64,000 bases of DNA from Haliotis asinina (GCF_037392515.1 NC_090291.1:38339001-38403000), one strand, 5' to 3'. Counted from the first letter of the stretch, positions 35,790 to 47,215 are shown. Notes: generated by a model from the letters alone, not told the origin. Numbers and translations: made by a program.

Positions 35790-35875
35790 CAATCGCTGCA
35801 TCAAGCACCAATCGCTGCATCAAGCACCAATCGCTGCATCAAGCACCAATCGCTGCATCAAGCACCAATCGCTGG
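35790..35875. repeat. 19-bp minisatellite
   Basis: 'caatcgctgcatcaagcac' four and a half times, perfect copies. Confidence 0.95.
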
Positions 35876-36528
35876 GTGTTATAAATCCTAAATAACGGTA
35901 TGAGATTGAACTATAAATAACTTTAGCCAAGGAACTTCAGCATGACATGATGGTCATGATGTAATACAAATCCCAGTCAGATGCTCAGGAACAGGTAGGC
36001 TTAAGGAGGTAGCTAAAGGCAGGATAGAGCTTTGTGTAACACGACAGGATCACTTCAACAACACCGATAAACAAATGCAAAAATGTAGCATCCACTCTAC
36101 AAAAAAAAAAGAAGAATTAGAATGAACCTCAAAACAATGTGCTTTTTCGTAATGAATGTCGTTGATAATAATCTCAAAATCAGGATGGTTCCTTCTATAT
36201 GCTGCGCCTTCGCTTTACAGAGACTATACAGCTGTAAAAAAACAATTCTTTGATTCGGTCCAGTTCTTTCTGAATGCTCCGCTGGCGCTATACTGCTGGC
36301 CTACACAGAGACTTAGAATATGCATCTCAAGTGTGTGATAAATATTCAGATTGAGATTCCTATCAGCATGAACAAAAATATCCTATGAACAAATGCAACA
36401 CAAAACAGCTAGAATACGTAGTGGTTTAAGAAGGTTGGATACAAAATATTAAAATGTCAAGAAATTGCTAGATTGGTATCATTATGTTGAAAAATGTGCC
36501 CCGAATCTAATTATGTAATTAAAAGGCA

Positions 36529-36534
36529 TTTATT
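36529..36534 (-). other. Candidate poly(A) signal of gene B
   Basis: AATAAA on the minus strand about 400 nt past the gene B stop codon. No other is closer. Confidence 0.45.
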
Positions 36535-36937
36535 TGACAAGTGGCGCCCCCTTGTGGCCCCGTTTGTGAAAAAAAGTAATTTGTCAATGAAAGTTTTCTC
36601 TTAAAGGCAAATTGTTTTCTTTTAGTATTCAATATGTGTCTTTTGTAAAGATATTTCAGTACTGATTCAATCATTTTTTCAGGGCAGTATGTAGGATTTG
36701 ACACATTAATTGACTTTTAAAATCAGGAATTAAAAAAGAAATATTGATTCATCAATCAAAAACAGATTTTTAAGATATAGAGAATTTTTTAAAAATGGTT
36801 AGTATCTAGTAAATACACAGTCGATTAATATGAAAAATAATAATAATATGTTTCCAAGGGAGTATCAGTATTATCGCCAACTGAATTCGATAAGGGGAGA
36901 TGACTCCTGGTTTCATTACAGAATGCCACCTGGTGGA

Positions 36938-39007
36938 CTAAACAGGAAGCGGTGTTCTGGGTTGCCTGACCCCCGGGCCTGACTTGTAGACCTGTTCGTA
37001 AGCGGGTGGGGGGCGCTGGCCATGCTGACTTGGTGGCCCAGACATGTCCGGCGGATATTCGTGTCGTACAATCACTTCCCGTGCCTGGAAGAGTGAATGA
37101 ATGAGTGAACTTGGCTCGAATATATCAACATTCTACACGCCGGATACCAGACATGGGCACCACGTTTTGTATATAAATAAGGGTTCGAACCTGAAATTAT
37201 GTAATGCAAAGAAATGACCATTTCACTGCAATGAACATTCATTCTAAGATGGTGAGTGAGTGAGTTTAGTTTTACGCCACACTCAGCAATATTCCAGCTA
37301 TATGGCGGCGGTCTGTAAATAATCGAGTCTGGACCAGACAATCTAGTGACCAACAACATGAGCATCGATCTGCGTAACTGGGAACCGATGACGTGTCAAC
37401 CAAGTGAGCGATCCTGACCACCTGAGCCCGTAAGTCGCCTCTTCCGACAAGCATGGGCGCCTTTTATGGCAAGCATGGGTTACTGAAGGCCTATTCTACC
37501 CCGGAAATAAACGGGTCCAGATGGAATGACAAGTCTTTATGGATGATCAGTTTCATTATTATGCAATAGTGACGTTTCGGCATAGACATATATATCACTG
37601 AAAGAAGATGGTCATCCAGAAAGGTGAGTCATTCCAGTTACTTACAACTTTAGCAGAAATATTGCATTGCCTGGATTGGCAAAACAATTGTACTTAAATA
37701 ATATTCTAACAATGTATTGCCAATCTGTCGAATAAATAAATATTGTTTTCTGAAATTATAAAAAAAACAACCTATCCCACCGATATCACCATTCTTGTCG
37801 GTTTATGTAGCATATGTAAATCTCTATTCTGTTGTACCGCGGTGGGTGGTTTTGAGGAAATGAACTTGTCTTGTCTCTTTTCTGTTGACATAGAATGGGG
37901 AATTTTTCTGATGCTAGCTATGTAGACATTAACACAGCATCACAATTCCAGACCATTCTTGTAGTTTTGAGGAGCAGGATAATCTCATGTGCAAGAGAGT
38001 CGCAGAATCTGAATATATATATTCAACCCAGAATAATGATTTAGTTTTTCTCGTACACAGCTATATGTACGAAAACCGAAGAGTATTAAGAAAACTCACA
38101 GCTGAACCGAACAAACGATTCACAGAATGTTACCAAATCACATTTCGCAAATAGTAGTTCTTTTACCATGGAAAGAAAATTCCACGACATAATTTTGCAA
38201 GCACAGGGTCCCCCTGTGACAGCTTTGTGAAAATGGGCTCTGGTTATCGTTTCAACATTCACAGTTCAGGGCAAACTGAACTGTTCTGTTGGCGTGAAAT
38301 GGGTGCAACGCAGTTAGTGTTATTTCACTACACATAGAGGTGACGCCCAGTGTATTTCTTAAGCAGAAGAGGTGTGAACTGAATGTTTCAAACGCCCAGT
38401 GCCTATAGTCGAAGCAACCTGTCTTCATAAGCACTGGCGAGAATGGAACCCTTGGCCTTCTCATAACAAGGCAGGGAGTCTAACCATCCAACCAAACAAA
38501 GAAGGTACGATGCAAATGCTGGTGATCACTGGGTTACTGCGGTGTAAAAATATACTCAGTCATATTTCACCTTTCCTCTCATGTATTCCTTTATTATCTG
38601 GGATGATGTTTTATGCCATTTTTATTTGATATTTACATACACATGCATAGTTTTGACAAACAGAGAAACATAATCCGGGATTCGAACCCAGGATCTGCAC
38701 ATCTAAGCAAGGCAACTTTCCACAGTGAATCGCGGTGTTTTGAAGGACGACATACCCCTCAGTTTAATTTGTGTGAGATAAATTTAAAACACTTCGTCTA
38801 TATTTCAGCTATATTACTGGTAAAGGGTTAATTAAAATTAGACCAATACGTACTTCGCGGGTCCGAGATCTTGATGCTCGAATGCACAGGTAGACCGTCC
38901 AGAAGATGATCTTCGCTACCACGATCCCCACAATTATCCTGGAAGATTTGTAAGTGACGGTCAGCACCAGCAGCAGCACCATCACCACCGCCAACAACAA
39001 TAAAATA

Positions 39008-39045
<38 letters not shown>

Positions 39046-39195
39046 ACGTAGATAGATCATCCAGAAGATAATTTTCACTGCTATGAGGTTACTGTTTACT
39101 GTTACCATATTTTAACACAGACAACGATAACAGTTACTTCTTCTACTTCGTGACATCCATGAACGCAATACTTACGCGATATAATGTACCTCCAT
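36938..39195 (-). CDS. Gene B: short single-pass membrane protein with one PPxY motif
   Basis: 83 residues from three exons: 39195-39176 (20 nt), 38938-38854 (85 nt), 37084-36938 (147 nt); intron phases 2 and 0, exactly as in gene A, and exon 1 has the same length. The first 28 residues align to gene A without a gap: K16, I18, FWT (19-21), Y23 and IRA (26-28) are identical. The box IVRHEYPPD (40-48) matches IVQHEVLPD of A, but the basic linker is shorter by 18 residues. The tail has PPAY (61-64). The likely role is as for A: a membrane anchor that offers a WW-domain ligand. Intron 1 contains what looks like a second copy of exon 2. Family unnamed as far as I know. Confidence 0.82.
37250..37518 (-). 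mobile_element. SINE family 1 copy
   Basis: Full-length, well preserved, from 'gagtgagtgagtttagtttt' to 'tctaccccgga'. It lies in intron 2 of gene B. Confidence 0.88.
37523..37625. mobile_element. Fold-back MITE fragment related to 30341-30520
   Basis: 'tttatggatgatcagtttc' and 'atagtgacgtttcggcatag' match the arm of the 30-kb copy; the right arm is truncated. Confidence 0.65.
38999..39106 (-). pseudogene. Duplicate of gene B exon 2 in intron 1, with (ATC)n expansion
   Basis: Reading on the minus strand from an AG at about 39091, the frame encodes NLIAVKIIFWMIYLRI, close to IIVGIVVAKIIFWTVYLCIR of exon 2. The acceptor would give the same phase (2). After LRI the coding runs into about eleven ATC triplets and no splice donor is seen where exon 2 has one. 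Either a decayed tandem duplicate or an unused alternative exon. Confidence 0.7.
39009..39046. repeat. (ATG)n microsatellite
   Basis: About twelve units, ending inside the duplicated exon. Confidence 0.95.
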
Positions 39196-39539
39196 TTCTA
39201 AGAATAGGGAGAAACTGAAACGACAAAAGTGACATATGTTATACACTTTCTCAGTAAAAATACTGATTCTGGTACTTTTGGTTTAGTCCAGTCTGGGATT
39301 CGAACTCACGCTCTTATAGTAAAGCACCTAATCGTCGGCACAGGAAGTCAGTGATCTAAACCACCCAACTGGTAGTCCAGACCATGTGCTTCGTGTACCT
39401 GACATGTGTAAATTGGCCTGGCTCCCGAACTAGGTCGGCACTATAAAATACACAGTGTCTCAGAGAAGGTGGTTATTGTAGCATGTGCTGTGTTTGGGAT
39501 TAGAATTTCTCAGTCAACGTCTCGGGTTAGCTCGCTGTC

Positions 39540-39600
39540 TTCGTGTACTGGGGGCTAGAAGCCTTACTAGGTAAGTGTGGGTTCGAATCCAGGACAGAAT
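39540..39600 (+). other. tRNA-like fragment, probably SINE-derived
   Basis: 'gggttcgaatccaggac' is a good B box, but no complete cloverleaf can be drawn upstream. Confidence 0.3.
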
Positions 39601-39965
39601 TCAACCCCAAAAGAGGCGACGTCGGTCTATGGGTCACGATTAGACATGCTACAATAAAGGTCAACCTATTCATATTCATTAGCAATCTGAGGTCTGTAAA
39701 CTGGTATAAAATGTTTACACACAATGGTTACACTGAGTTCCAATTCCTTGTTTCATACGAAAATGGTATTTACAAGCTAATTTTGACATTGAAGTTTTTA
39801 ATCATCGTATTTCTTTATTTTATGTCGAGGTTTAGGCAGCTAGGCAGCATGTCGGTAGCTAGGACGTCACACGCTGTTCCTGTTTGAATACATCTTACAG
39901 TGATTCACAATTCACTGGTTACACCTGTTTTGTCTTTTGTGGCCGTTCATAATTTATGGCTCTGT

Positions 39966-40384
39966 GTGTGTGCGTGCGTGCGTGTGATGATTTTTACGGA
40001 CTTCATGTACATGTACAATGTGATACACGCACGTACACGCGCGCGTACACACACAAACACACTAACAAACACACGCACATACACACATTAACAAACACAC
40101 ACATTCACACACACACACACTAACAAACACACGCACATACACACATTAACAAACACACATTCACTCACACACACTAACAAATACACACACACACTCACTC
40201 ACTCACACACCCAAACACACTCACACACACATACACTCACACATACACACACAAACACACACGCGCAAACACACACTCTCTCACTCTCTCAGACACATAC
40301 ACTCACATACACACACACACAAACACATACTCACTAACACACACACACACACACTAACAAACACACACTAACACACACACTAAC
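39966..40384. repeat. Compound (CA)n / (CACT)n / (TAACAAACACAC)n low-complexity tract
   Basis: Over 350 bp of CA-rich sequence with nested short units such as 'actaacaaacacac', preceded by '(gtgc)n'. The plus strand is pyrimidine-A rich and nearly G-free from 40045. Confidence 0.95.
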
Positions 40385-40442
40385 ACGCCGTTGTCATATT
40401 GCTAGAATACTGCTAAAAGCGGCTTAAAAACAAACCACTCAG
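40384..40442 (+). mobile_element. SINE tail fragment
   Basis: 'tcatattgctagaatactgc' then 'taaaagcggcttaaaa' is the shared tail of both families, attached directly to the CA tract. Confidence 0.5.
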
Positions 40443-40676
40443 TGGACCTGGGGAAAACGTTGACATCATTTAGAACTTTTGTATTGCAGAAAGTTCTCAG
40501 CCTCAGATGGTGTACCGTCAAAACGTCCTCGGTAAAAAAGTATCAGTAAAAAGTCTTAAATTTGCCATGGTAAAAATGTCCTCCGGGAAAAAGTCCCATT
40601 TTCATTTTCCAACAAGAAATGTATAGAAAACTAATGTATTATTTTAGTTTTTTCATTGTGACACATACAACAATGT

Positions 40677-40891
40677 AAAGGCTTGCTTCTCGTAATAGGC
40701 GACTAACGCGATCGGATGGTCAGGCTCGCTGACTTGGTTGACACATATCATCGGTTCCCAATTGCGCAGATCGATGCTCATGTTGTTGGTCACTGGGTTG
40801 TCTGGTCCAGACTCGATTATTTACAGACCGTCGCCATATAGCTGGAATATTGCTGAGTGCGGCGTAAAACTAAACTCATTCACTCACTGTG
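40677..40891 (+). mobile_element. SINE family 1 copy
   Basis: 'aaaggcttgcttctcgtaat' head through 'tagctggaatattgctgagt' tail and '(actc)n' end. Well preserved. Confidence 0.88.
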
Positions 40892-41255
40892 ACATAATGA
40901 ATTGTTGATATAAATACCATACGGAATGACTACAGTTAACATTATAAGTTAATAGTTTTAAGTTACAGTATGATCACATGATGACATGAGATAGTCTATA
41001 AGATTTCTTCATGTTTTCTTTTTAAATCTTTGATGTCTATCTTGTCAAGTTGATAACTAAATCAGTTTTTACGACAGATCAAATGTCAGTTTAGATATTT
41101 AATCCGTGAGCACCTCATGTAATTTTAGATGTTTAAAGATGAAACATGAATTGAAACATTTAATGTCATTGCAACATTTTCATGTTTTTCCCTTTGATGT
41201 CAGTGTTTTTTTAAATAAATAACTAAAACGGACTAGTTTTATACCAAGGATTTTT

Positions 41256-41480
41256 TTACTCTGGACCTCTGAGACGCACGACTATGCCAGTCGTGTCAGC
41301 GATGTTGTAGTCCACCTGTTCAAACCATGTGTGCAGAGAGAATGACCCTGTTTTACATGGCTGAACGACAGGCTCATGAACAACTTCCTGGTTGTGTGGG
41401 GTATACCCCCAGTGCCATTCCCTACCCCGACCCTGAAAACATTCCGTCTTACCTAAAACTATTTTACATGCTAAACGCAC
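41256..41480 (-). other. Unassigned 74-codon open stretch
   Basis: The minus-strand frame contains CFQGRGREWHWGYTPHN and DYNIADTTGIVVRLRG. It looks protein-like but matches no family I know and has no clear exon borders. The plus strand is also open (78 codons). It may be a transposon piece. Confidence 0.25.
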
Positions 41481-42007
41481 TTATTACAGAATATAATATA
41501 GATATATATCAACGGGTAAATAGCCAAACATGGCTTCTCTATGCTCATCAAGTGCTAATCTGAACCCTATGTTGTACCGTGCCAAGCTACTTCCTAAATG
41601 TTACGCGACTTGGTAATTAGATCGCAGACTTAAATGCTATGCAATAGTATGTACACTATTTACAGATAATGATATTATTTCAATACTTGCCTTCGTCTTT
41701 GATTGGAGTGATGGCGTTACCCGGATGTAGATTTTAGTCCACGTCTACAGAGACAATGTCTGCAGTGTAACAAACGTCCACCCCTTGAGCTGTTGTAACA
41801 GGCGAAATGACACGAAGAATCACGACGATCTCCGAGTCATAAAATGCACTTTAAGCTGCTCAAAGGTGTTGGTTTCTTTTTCTTTCCTCTCATTGGCTGT
41901 ATTCAGGCAACGGATGAACGGGCAGTCAGACCTTAGAAACTCCAGGGGTATTATTTCCTAATATATTTGGCCTTTTACGTACTTGATAATATCCAGTATT
42001 ATTACCA

Positions 42008-42611
42008 TTGCGAGTATGTTGGCAGTTGTTTGGTTGAAAGCTGGATTTCCGTGAATGTTGCTGGCAGGTATTTGGTTAATTGTCACATTGTAGCGTGGAT
42101 GTTGGCAATTGTTTGGTTGAACATTGTTGTAGCCAGCATTTGGCAGCTATCTGGTCAAATGTAGCCTTAGCGTGGATATTGACACTTAATTGGTTGAATA
42201 TTGCTGTAGCGTGTATGTTGTGAGTTTTTGAAGAATAATGCTGTAGCATGTATGTTGGCAGTTATTTGGTTGAATGTTGCGCTAGGCTGCATGTTGTCAG
42301 CTTTTTGGTTGAATATTGCTGTGGCATTATGCTGACAGTTATTTGGTTGAATGTTGCTGTAGCGTTTAAGTTAACGGTTATTTGGCCGAATAGTGCTGTA
42401 GCGTTTAAATTGGCAGTTATTTGGTTGAATGTTGCTGTAGCGTTTAAGTTAACGGTTAATTGGCCGAATAGTGCTGTAGCGTTTAAATTGGTAGTTATTT
42501 GGTTGAATATTGCTGTAGCCTGCATGTTGTCAGTTATTTGGATGAATATTACTGCAGCGTGTATGTTGGCAATTATTTGGTTGAATATTACTGCAGCGTG
42601 TGTATTGGCAG
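42008..42611. repeat. 39-bp minisatellite with alternating 78-bp order
   Basis: About 15 units of 'gttatttggttgaatgttgc' plus 'tgtagcgtttaagttaacg'. In the middle, ggttga and ggccga versions alternate. Because 39 is a multiple of three it stays open for long stretches, which explains a false 157-codon frame. Confidence 0.93.

Positions 42612-42680
<69 letters not shown>
42612..42680. repeat. Poly-T followed by (AG)n
   Basis: About 28 T then about 20 AG units directly at the end of the 39-bp array. Confidence 0.97.
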
Positions 42681-42683
<3 letters not shown>

Positions 42684-42764
42684 TGGGCGCTCTCTGTGTA
42701 ACTATGACTTCATGTGACTAAAGGCAAAAGGGAGGTATGCGACACACAGGTCAACACATTGGAG

Positions 42765-42937
42765 TGAATGAGGGCGTGACAATAGTTTTTCTCCGCTTTT
42801 AGCATTATTCAAGCAATATGACGGCGGGGGACACCAGAAATGGGTTCCACACATTGCACCCAAGCAACGAATCGAATCCGGGTATTCTGCATTACGAGCG
42901 ATCGCTTTAACTACCTGACTGCTCCACCTCTCCGCAA
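42765..42937 (-). mobile_element. tRNA-type SINE (family 2)
   Basis: Minus strand: 'gcagtcaggtagttaaagcg' (A-box-like), 'cccggattcgattcg' (B box), tail with 'gataatgct/gctaaaagcgg'. Confidence 0.75.
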
Positions 42938-43056
42938 CAGATTAGATCGCTAGTAAAGTAGGGCTTGGCGAGGGTTGTGCAGCTGTGTAGTTTTCTGTTA
43001 TCTCGTCGAAGCCCTTGGTTCGGTGGCCCCAGTATTACAAGAAAAGTGGACAGTTT

Positions 43057-43262
43057 ACTTTGGTTGTTGTTTAACCCTGCGGTCAGTAATATTCCAGCTA
43101 AACGGTAGATATTAATAATCTAATATGGACAAGACAATCCAGTGACTGTAAAGAGCAATTGCAATTGTGATACGATGGCATGTGCCAACCAAGTCATTGA
43201 GTCCGACCACCCGATCCCTTTAGTCACCTCAAGCGTTGGTGGTTGATGGTCAATTCTAACTC
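43057..43262 (-). mobile_element. SINE family 1 copy, diverged
   Basis: Order of blocks kept: 'agtaatattccagcta', 'acaagacaatccagtgac', 'catgtgccaaccaagtca', 'gaccacccgatcccttta'. Confidence 0.65.
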
Positions 43263-43887
43263 CAATCTTTAAGGGCAAAACTGCTTTCTGGAAACACCTA
43301 ACACCGGTATCATTTGGGCTTTCCCTCGACATTAAATTGGCACCCCAGATAATCCCATCTCACTCAGTCATGGATATTTCTGATCATTAGAGATGGCGAG
43401 ATCTCCAACAATTCATTGTCTCAAAACGGGAGAATAACCTCTCTCAGTTCGACGCTTGACTGACCTTTTAGAAGATGCTATTTGATGAACACACATTAGA
43501 TATTTTTCCGGGATTTTTCTCTCAATTCAGCTGTATTATTTGTGTGCACGTGGATAAGATTTATAACAACGTAGTGTGTTTTTAAAACAATATGATTTAC
43601 CGTCAAAATCTCAGCTGAGGATTGCGAAGACATGGCCCTTTAGACAGCGAGAGGGCATGATTGTATGCCTTATTACACATGTTCAGGACATGTTCGTGGC
43701 GTGGCAGGCGATCGCTTTAACCACTTTAAGGGCCACCGACTACAACATTCACGACGTCGGTCCTCGTTTCTGATTGGTTTATAGAACAAAACAAAAGGAA
43801 ACTGCTCTGTGGCAACCGACTTAATATTTTTTCATTCATAGTTGTATTTTAGGCTAAGTGTGTATGTTAGGTTGAAGTAAACTAGCG

Positions 43888-45000
43888 TCCAAAAGAAACG
43901 TCACCAATCGGTTTTCTTCAGTAAAACACAACAAAAGCAAATGATAGTAAGAAGAAGTCTTGAGTTGTAAAACACAAACTTTGAGTAACAGTTCTAAAGA
44001 CTTCCCAGTTAGAAAAACGAAACAGTTCCTGTTCTGAAGGCACGTAGATGAGACAAAAGTCCACCGTCCAGTATTCGATTGCCAAAGCTGATTCGTTTTT
44101 AAGGTCTTTAACTGTCCTGAACAACACAGATGATTTATTATCGTGTGTGGCCACCCTTACAGTGATGAAGGTGTCATTATTAGGGTTTCAGTGCCATTCC
44201 GCTTGCAGGGCAACTGCCAAAGCGTCCCTGGTCAATGGAGGCTGTTGACGATTCCGAATACGTTACCCCGGTTGGTCCCAGAGGTGCTCGGTGGAGACAG
44301 ATCGGGTGATCTCGCTGGCCACTGTAGCAGGTTGACGTTGTTAGTGTTGAGGAAGTCACTAGTCATTCGATCTGTGTGTTTTGTAGCGTTGTCCTGTTGA
44401 AACAGAGTCCTTGGTGACGTCCTTGCAGGTTAGGCAGCACCACAGGCCGTAAAATGTCGTCGATTTAACGACGTGCGGTGAGATTACCGTTGATGATGAC
44501 GAGATCTGTCTTCCGGTCCCAACAAACTCAGGCCATAACGCTTCCACCGCCGTTATGTTCCACTTCTTGGATGCAAGCAGGTGCCGTCCGTTCGCCCAGA
44601 CGTAGGTAGATTGAAACACGACCATCACATTTGAAGAGTTGGAACCTGCTCTCGTCACTGAAGAGCACTTCTTCGCCAATTACGTTGCTGCCACTGCATT
44701 ACGGCCCAGGCCCACCTCCACATGGCACATCGATGTCGGAGCATCAACGTCATGCCCTTGAAAGGTTGAAAGGCAAGAATACCATGCTGACGGAGTCGTC
44801 TAGGTACGGTCTGTCTGCTGACTGTATGTCCAAGGCAATTCTATTGGCGCTTGATGACGTCACCGATGACGTTGATGACGTTAAGATACGATGTCATGAT
44901 AATCCACTACTGAATGTATACGCTTCTCACTTATTATCGGTAGCCATTGTGAGACGCATTGATGCGTAGAGTACCGGTATGTCGATATATGTACGCATTT
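43888..45000 (-). pseudogene. Eroded Tc1/mariner transposon
   Basis: Reading the minus strand, the segment at 44690-44400 recalls the Tc1 core (ESRFQLFKCDGRVSIYLR, then GGGSVMAW-like and NGNL), but spread over frames with several stops. Upstream (44840-44700) a region resembling the second DNA-binding part is visible. A candidate 3' end 'cgtccaaaagaaacgtcacc' lies at 43888; no matching inverted end was found near 45000, so the 5' end is lost or unrecognisable. Old and inactive. Confidence 0.7.
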
Positions 45001-45091
45001 TATGGGGTGAAAAAGTATATTTATTTTGAGATATAGAATGTAATGAGATCCCGGATTTTCATAAATCACCACCAATACTTCTCTGTGGGTA

Positions 45092-45250
45092 TTGTAGTTT
45101 TAGTTTTACGCCGCTTTTAGCAATATTACAGCAATATCACTGCTGGCTACACCAGAGATGGGCTTCACACTTTGTGCCCACGTGGGGAATAAAACATGGG
45201 CCCTCGGAGTGACGAGTAAACGCTTTAACCACTAGGCTACCCCATCGCCA
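45092..45250 (-). mobile_element. tRNA-type SINE (family 2)
   Basis: Minus strand: 'gggtagcctagtggttaaag' and 'gttttattccccacgtgg', tail 'ctaaaagcggcgtaaaacta'. One of the best preserved copies. Confidence 0.85.
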
Positions 45251-45289
45251 CCAGTTATTGTTGGGTCGCGGTGCTGACAAAACCAACAA

Positions 45290-46390
45290 ACATAAAGCGA
45301 ACAGCAGCCTGAAGTTAGCAGCTGGTTCGTGTTTCGTTATTCGTCTTTCGAAAACAAATAACATGCTAGCAGCGGGTTCGTTCTGTCATATACACATAAA
45401 CTCATGAAATAAAAGACTGCGGGTGTACCAAATGTGCATGGGTGTTGGATTATACAGAACCTCTGAATAATGAAAATCTAAACCGTACTGGGTTTGTTAT
45501 TCAATGTATGCCCATCGGTTCTATGAAATGTAAGTGAGTGAGTGAGTTTAGTTTTACGCCGCACTCAGCAATATTCCAGCTATATGGCGGCGGTCTGTAA
45601 ATAATCGAGTCTGGACCAGACAATCCAGTGATCAACAACATGAGCATCGATCTGCGCAATTGGGAACCGATGACATGTGTGAACCAAGTCAGCGAGCCTG
45701 ACCACCCGATCCCGTTAGTCGCCTCGTACGACTATGAAATGTAAGACAATGACAGTCTACTGTATTTGCAGAGGGTTCGTGTCTTTTGGATAACGAATAA
45801 CGTCCTGGGGTTCCATGTAGAGCATTTGAATAACGAACCCTCTGCAAATACAGTGGACTGTCATTGTCTTACATTTCATAGAACTGATGGGCATACACTA
45901 AATATATACACACACACACAAAAAAAAAACAAACAACAACAACAAAAACAGTGCGGTTTAAGATTTCACTATTCACAGGTTCTGTATACTTAAACACCCA
46001 TGAAGGTTTGATACACCTGCAGTCTTATATTTCATGAGTTTATGTGTACATGACAGGACTGCTATAAAGATTCCATGTACAGCATGTTATTCGTTTTTCG
46101 AAAGACGAATAACAAAGCGCGAACCCTCTGCAAATACCGTAGACTGCCATTGTTTCACATTTGATAGAATTGAATAATGAACCCACTTCTGGTCAGTTTT
46201 TCAGAAGTTCTGAATGATAAATACCTCATGCACATTTGGTACACCTGTCAATGGATCCCGCAATGCGTTATTACATGAGGTTCAGTGTATATGACAGAAC
46301 TACTATAGAGATTCCATGTAGAGCGTGTGAATAACGAATCCGCTGCTAGCTCGTTATTCGTTATTCGAAAAGCGAATAACGAACCGGCTG
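45290..46390. repeat. Palindromic repeat cluster
   Basis: Several inverted and direct copies of blocks such as 'gaataacgaaccctctgc', 'ttccatgtagagc', 'cattgtcttacatttcatag' and 'tcatgaaataaaagactgc'. The clearest palindrome has arms at about 45497-45850 (interrupted by a SINE) and 45815-45905. Probably overlapping fold-back elements. Confidence 0.75.
45535..45731 (-). mobile_element. SINE family 1 copy with 14-bp target-site duplication
   Basis: Flanked by exact direct repeats 'ctatgaaatgtaag' at 45521-45534 and 45732-45745. This fixes the ends of this copy: it starts (minus strand) 'tcgtacgaggcgactaacgg' and ends in (actc)n. It inserted in one arm of a palindrome whose other arm still has the empty site. 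Confidence 0.93.
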
Positions 46391-46424
46391 CTCTTCGAAC
46401 CGGGATTCGACCTGACGATCGTAG

Positions 46425-46545
46425 CTTTGTTTAATACACAAGGGACTATCATAGGCTTCATACATTATACGCAAGTGGGGAATCGAACCGGGTCTTCAGC
46501 TAATCGAGCGAACCTTAACCATTTGTCTACCCAGCCGCCTCCTCA
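46425..46545 (-). mobile_element. tRNA-type SINE (family 2), head part
   Basis: Minus strand: 'gggtagacaaatggttaagg' and 'cccggttcgattcccc'. A second B-box-like 'ggtcgaatcccggttcga' at 46393-46412 suggests two heads side by side. Confidence 0.65.
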
Positions 46546-46927
46546 TGTAACAGACATTGGAAAGGACGAAGCAAATGTGCATAGCTGACTGTGACTTTAC
46601 AGATTCGGGTGACGTTTGGCATTTACTTGAGCTGGATCGATGCCTCCGCTGTTGGATTGAAGCTCTGAGTTTCATCACACTCAGTGGCATTTATCGATGT
46701 GGTGATATCTAGCGCAGACCTTATAGGTCAGATACACTGATACTGCATCCCACTCTGTTCGAATATATACTCTTCAAAAATTAAAAAAAATAAAGAAACG
46801 CTCATGCCATTTTAGAAGAATTTATTGCGCTAGTTTAAGAGCATTTTTTTCATGTAATGTTAGTGGTAAGATAATAACGTTTAATAATGGTGTCCATTCA
46901 TGATGTGTATGCCATTTACATTACAAA

Positions 46928-47215
46928 TCACCAAAACGCAAATCGCCCTACAAAAAAAATCAAACAAAACCCCAAAACAAACAAATACCCCCCCCCCAAA
47001 AAAAAAACAAAAAAAAAACAAAACAAAACAAAAACAACAACCCACAACAACAAAATAACAGCAAAACAAGCAAAAAACAAACAAATGAAAACAAGAAAGC
47101 AAAGAAAAACGAAAACAACACAGCACCAACCAAAAACCAAAACATAAAACCCAACAAAACAACTACAACAACAAACAATACAAAACACAAACAAAAACAA
47201 AACCATAAAAGAAAA
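46928..47215. repeat. A/C-only low-complexity tract
   Basis: About 290 bp with very few G or T on the plus strand (runs of A with AAC, CCCC, CAA). It yields long false frames on both strands. Confidence 0.95.

Noticed and set aside
42248-42721. 157-codon frame with repeated VIWLNVAVAFKL
   Set aside because: Product of the 39-bp minisatellite running into poly-T and (AG)n; no domain and no start context.
45092-45250. tRNA gene
   Set aside because: A and B boxes are present but the acceptor and anticodon stems do not form; it is a SINE head with a SINE tail.
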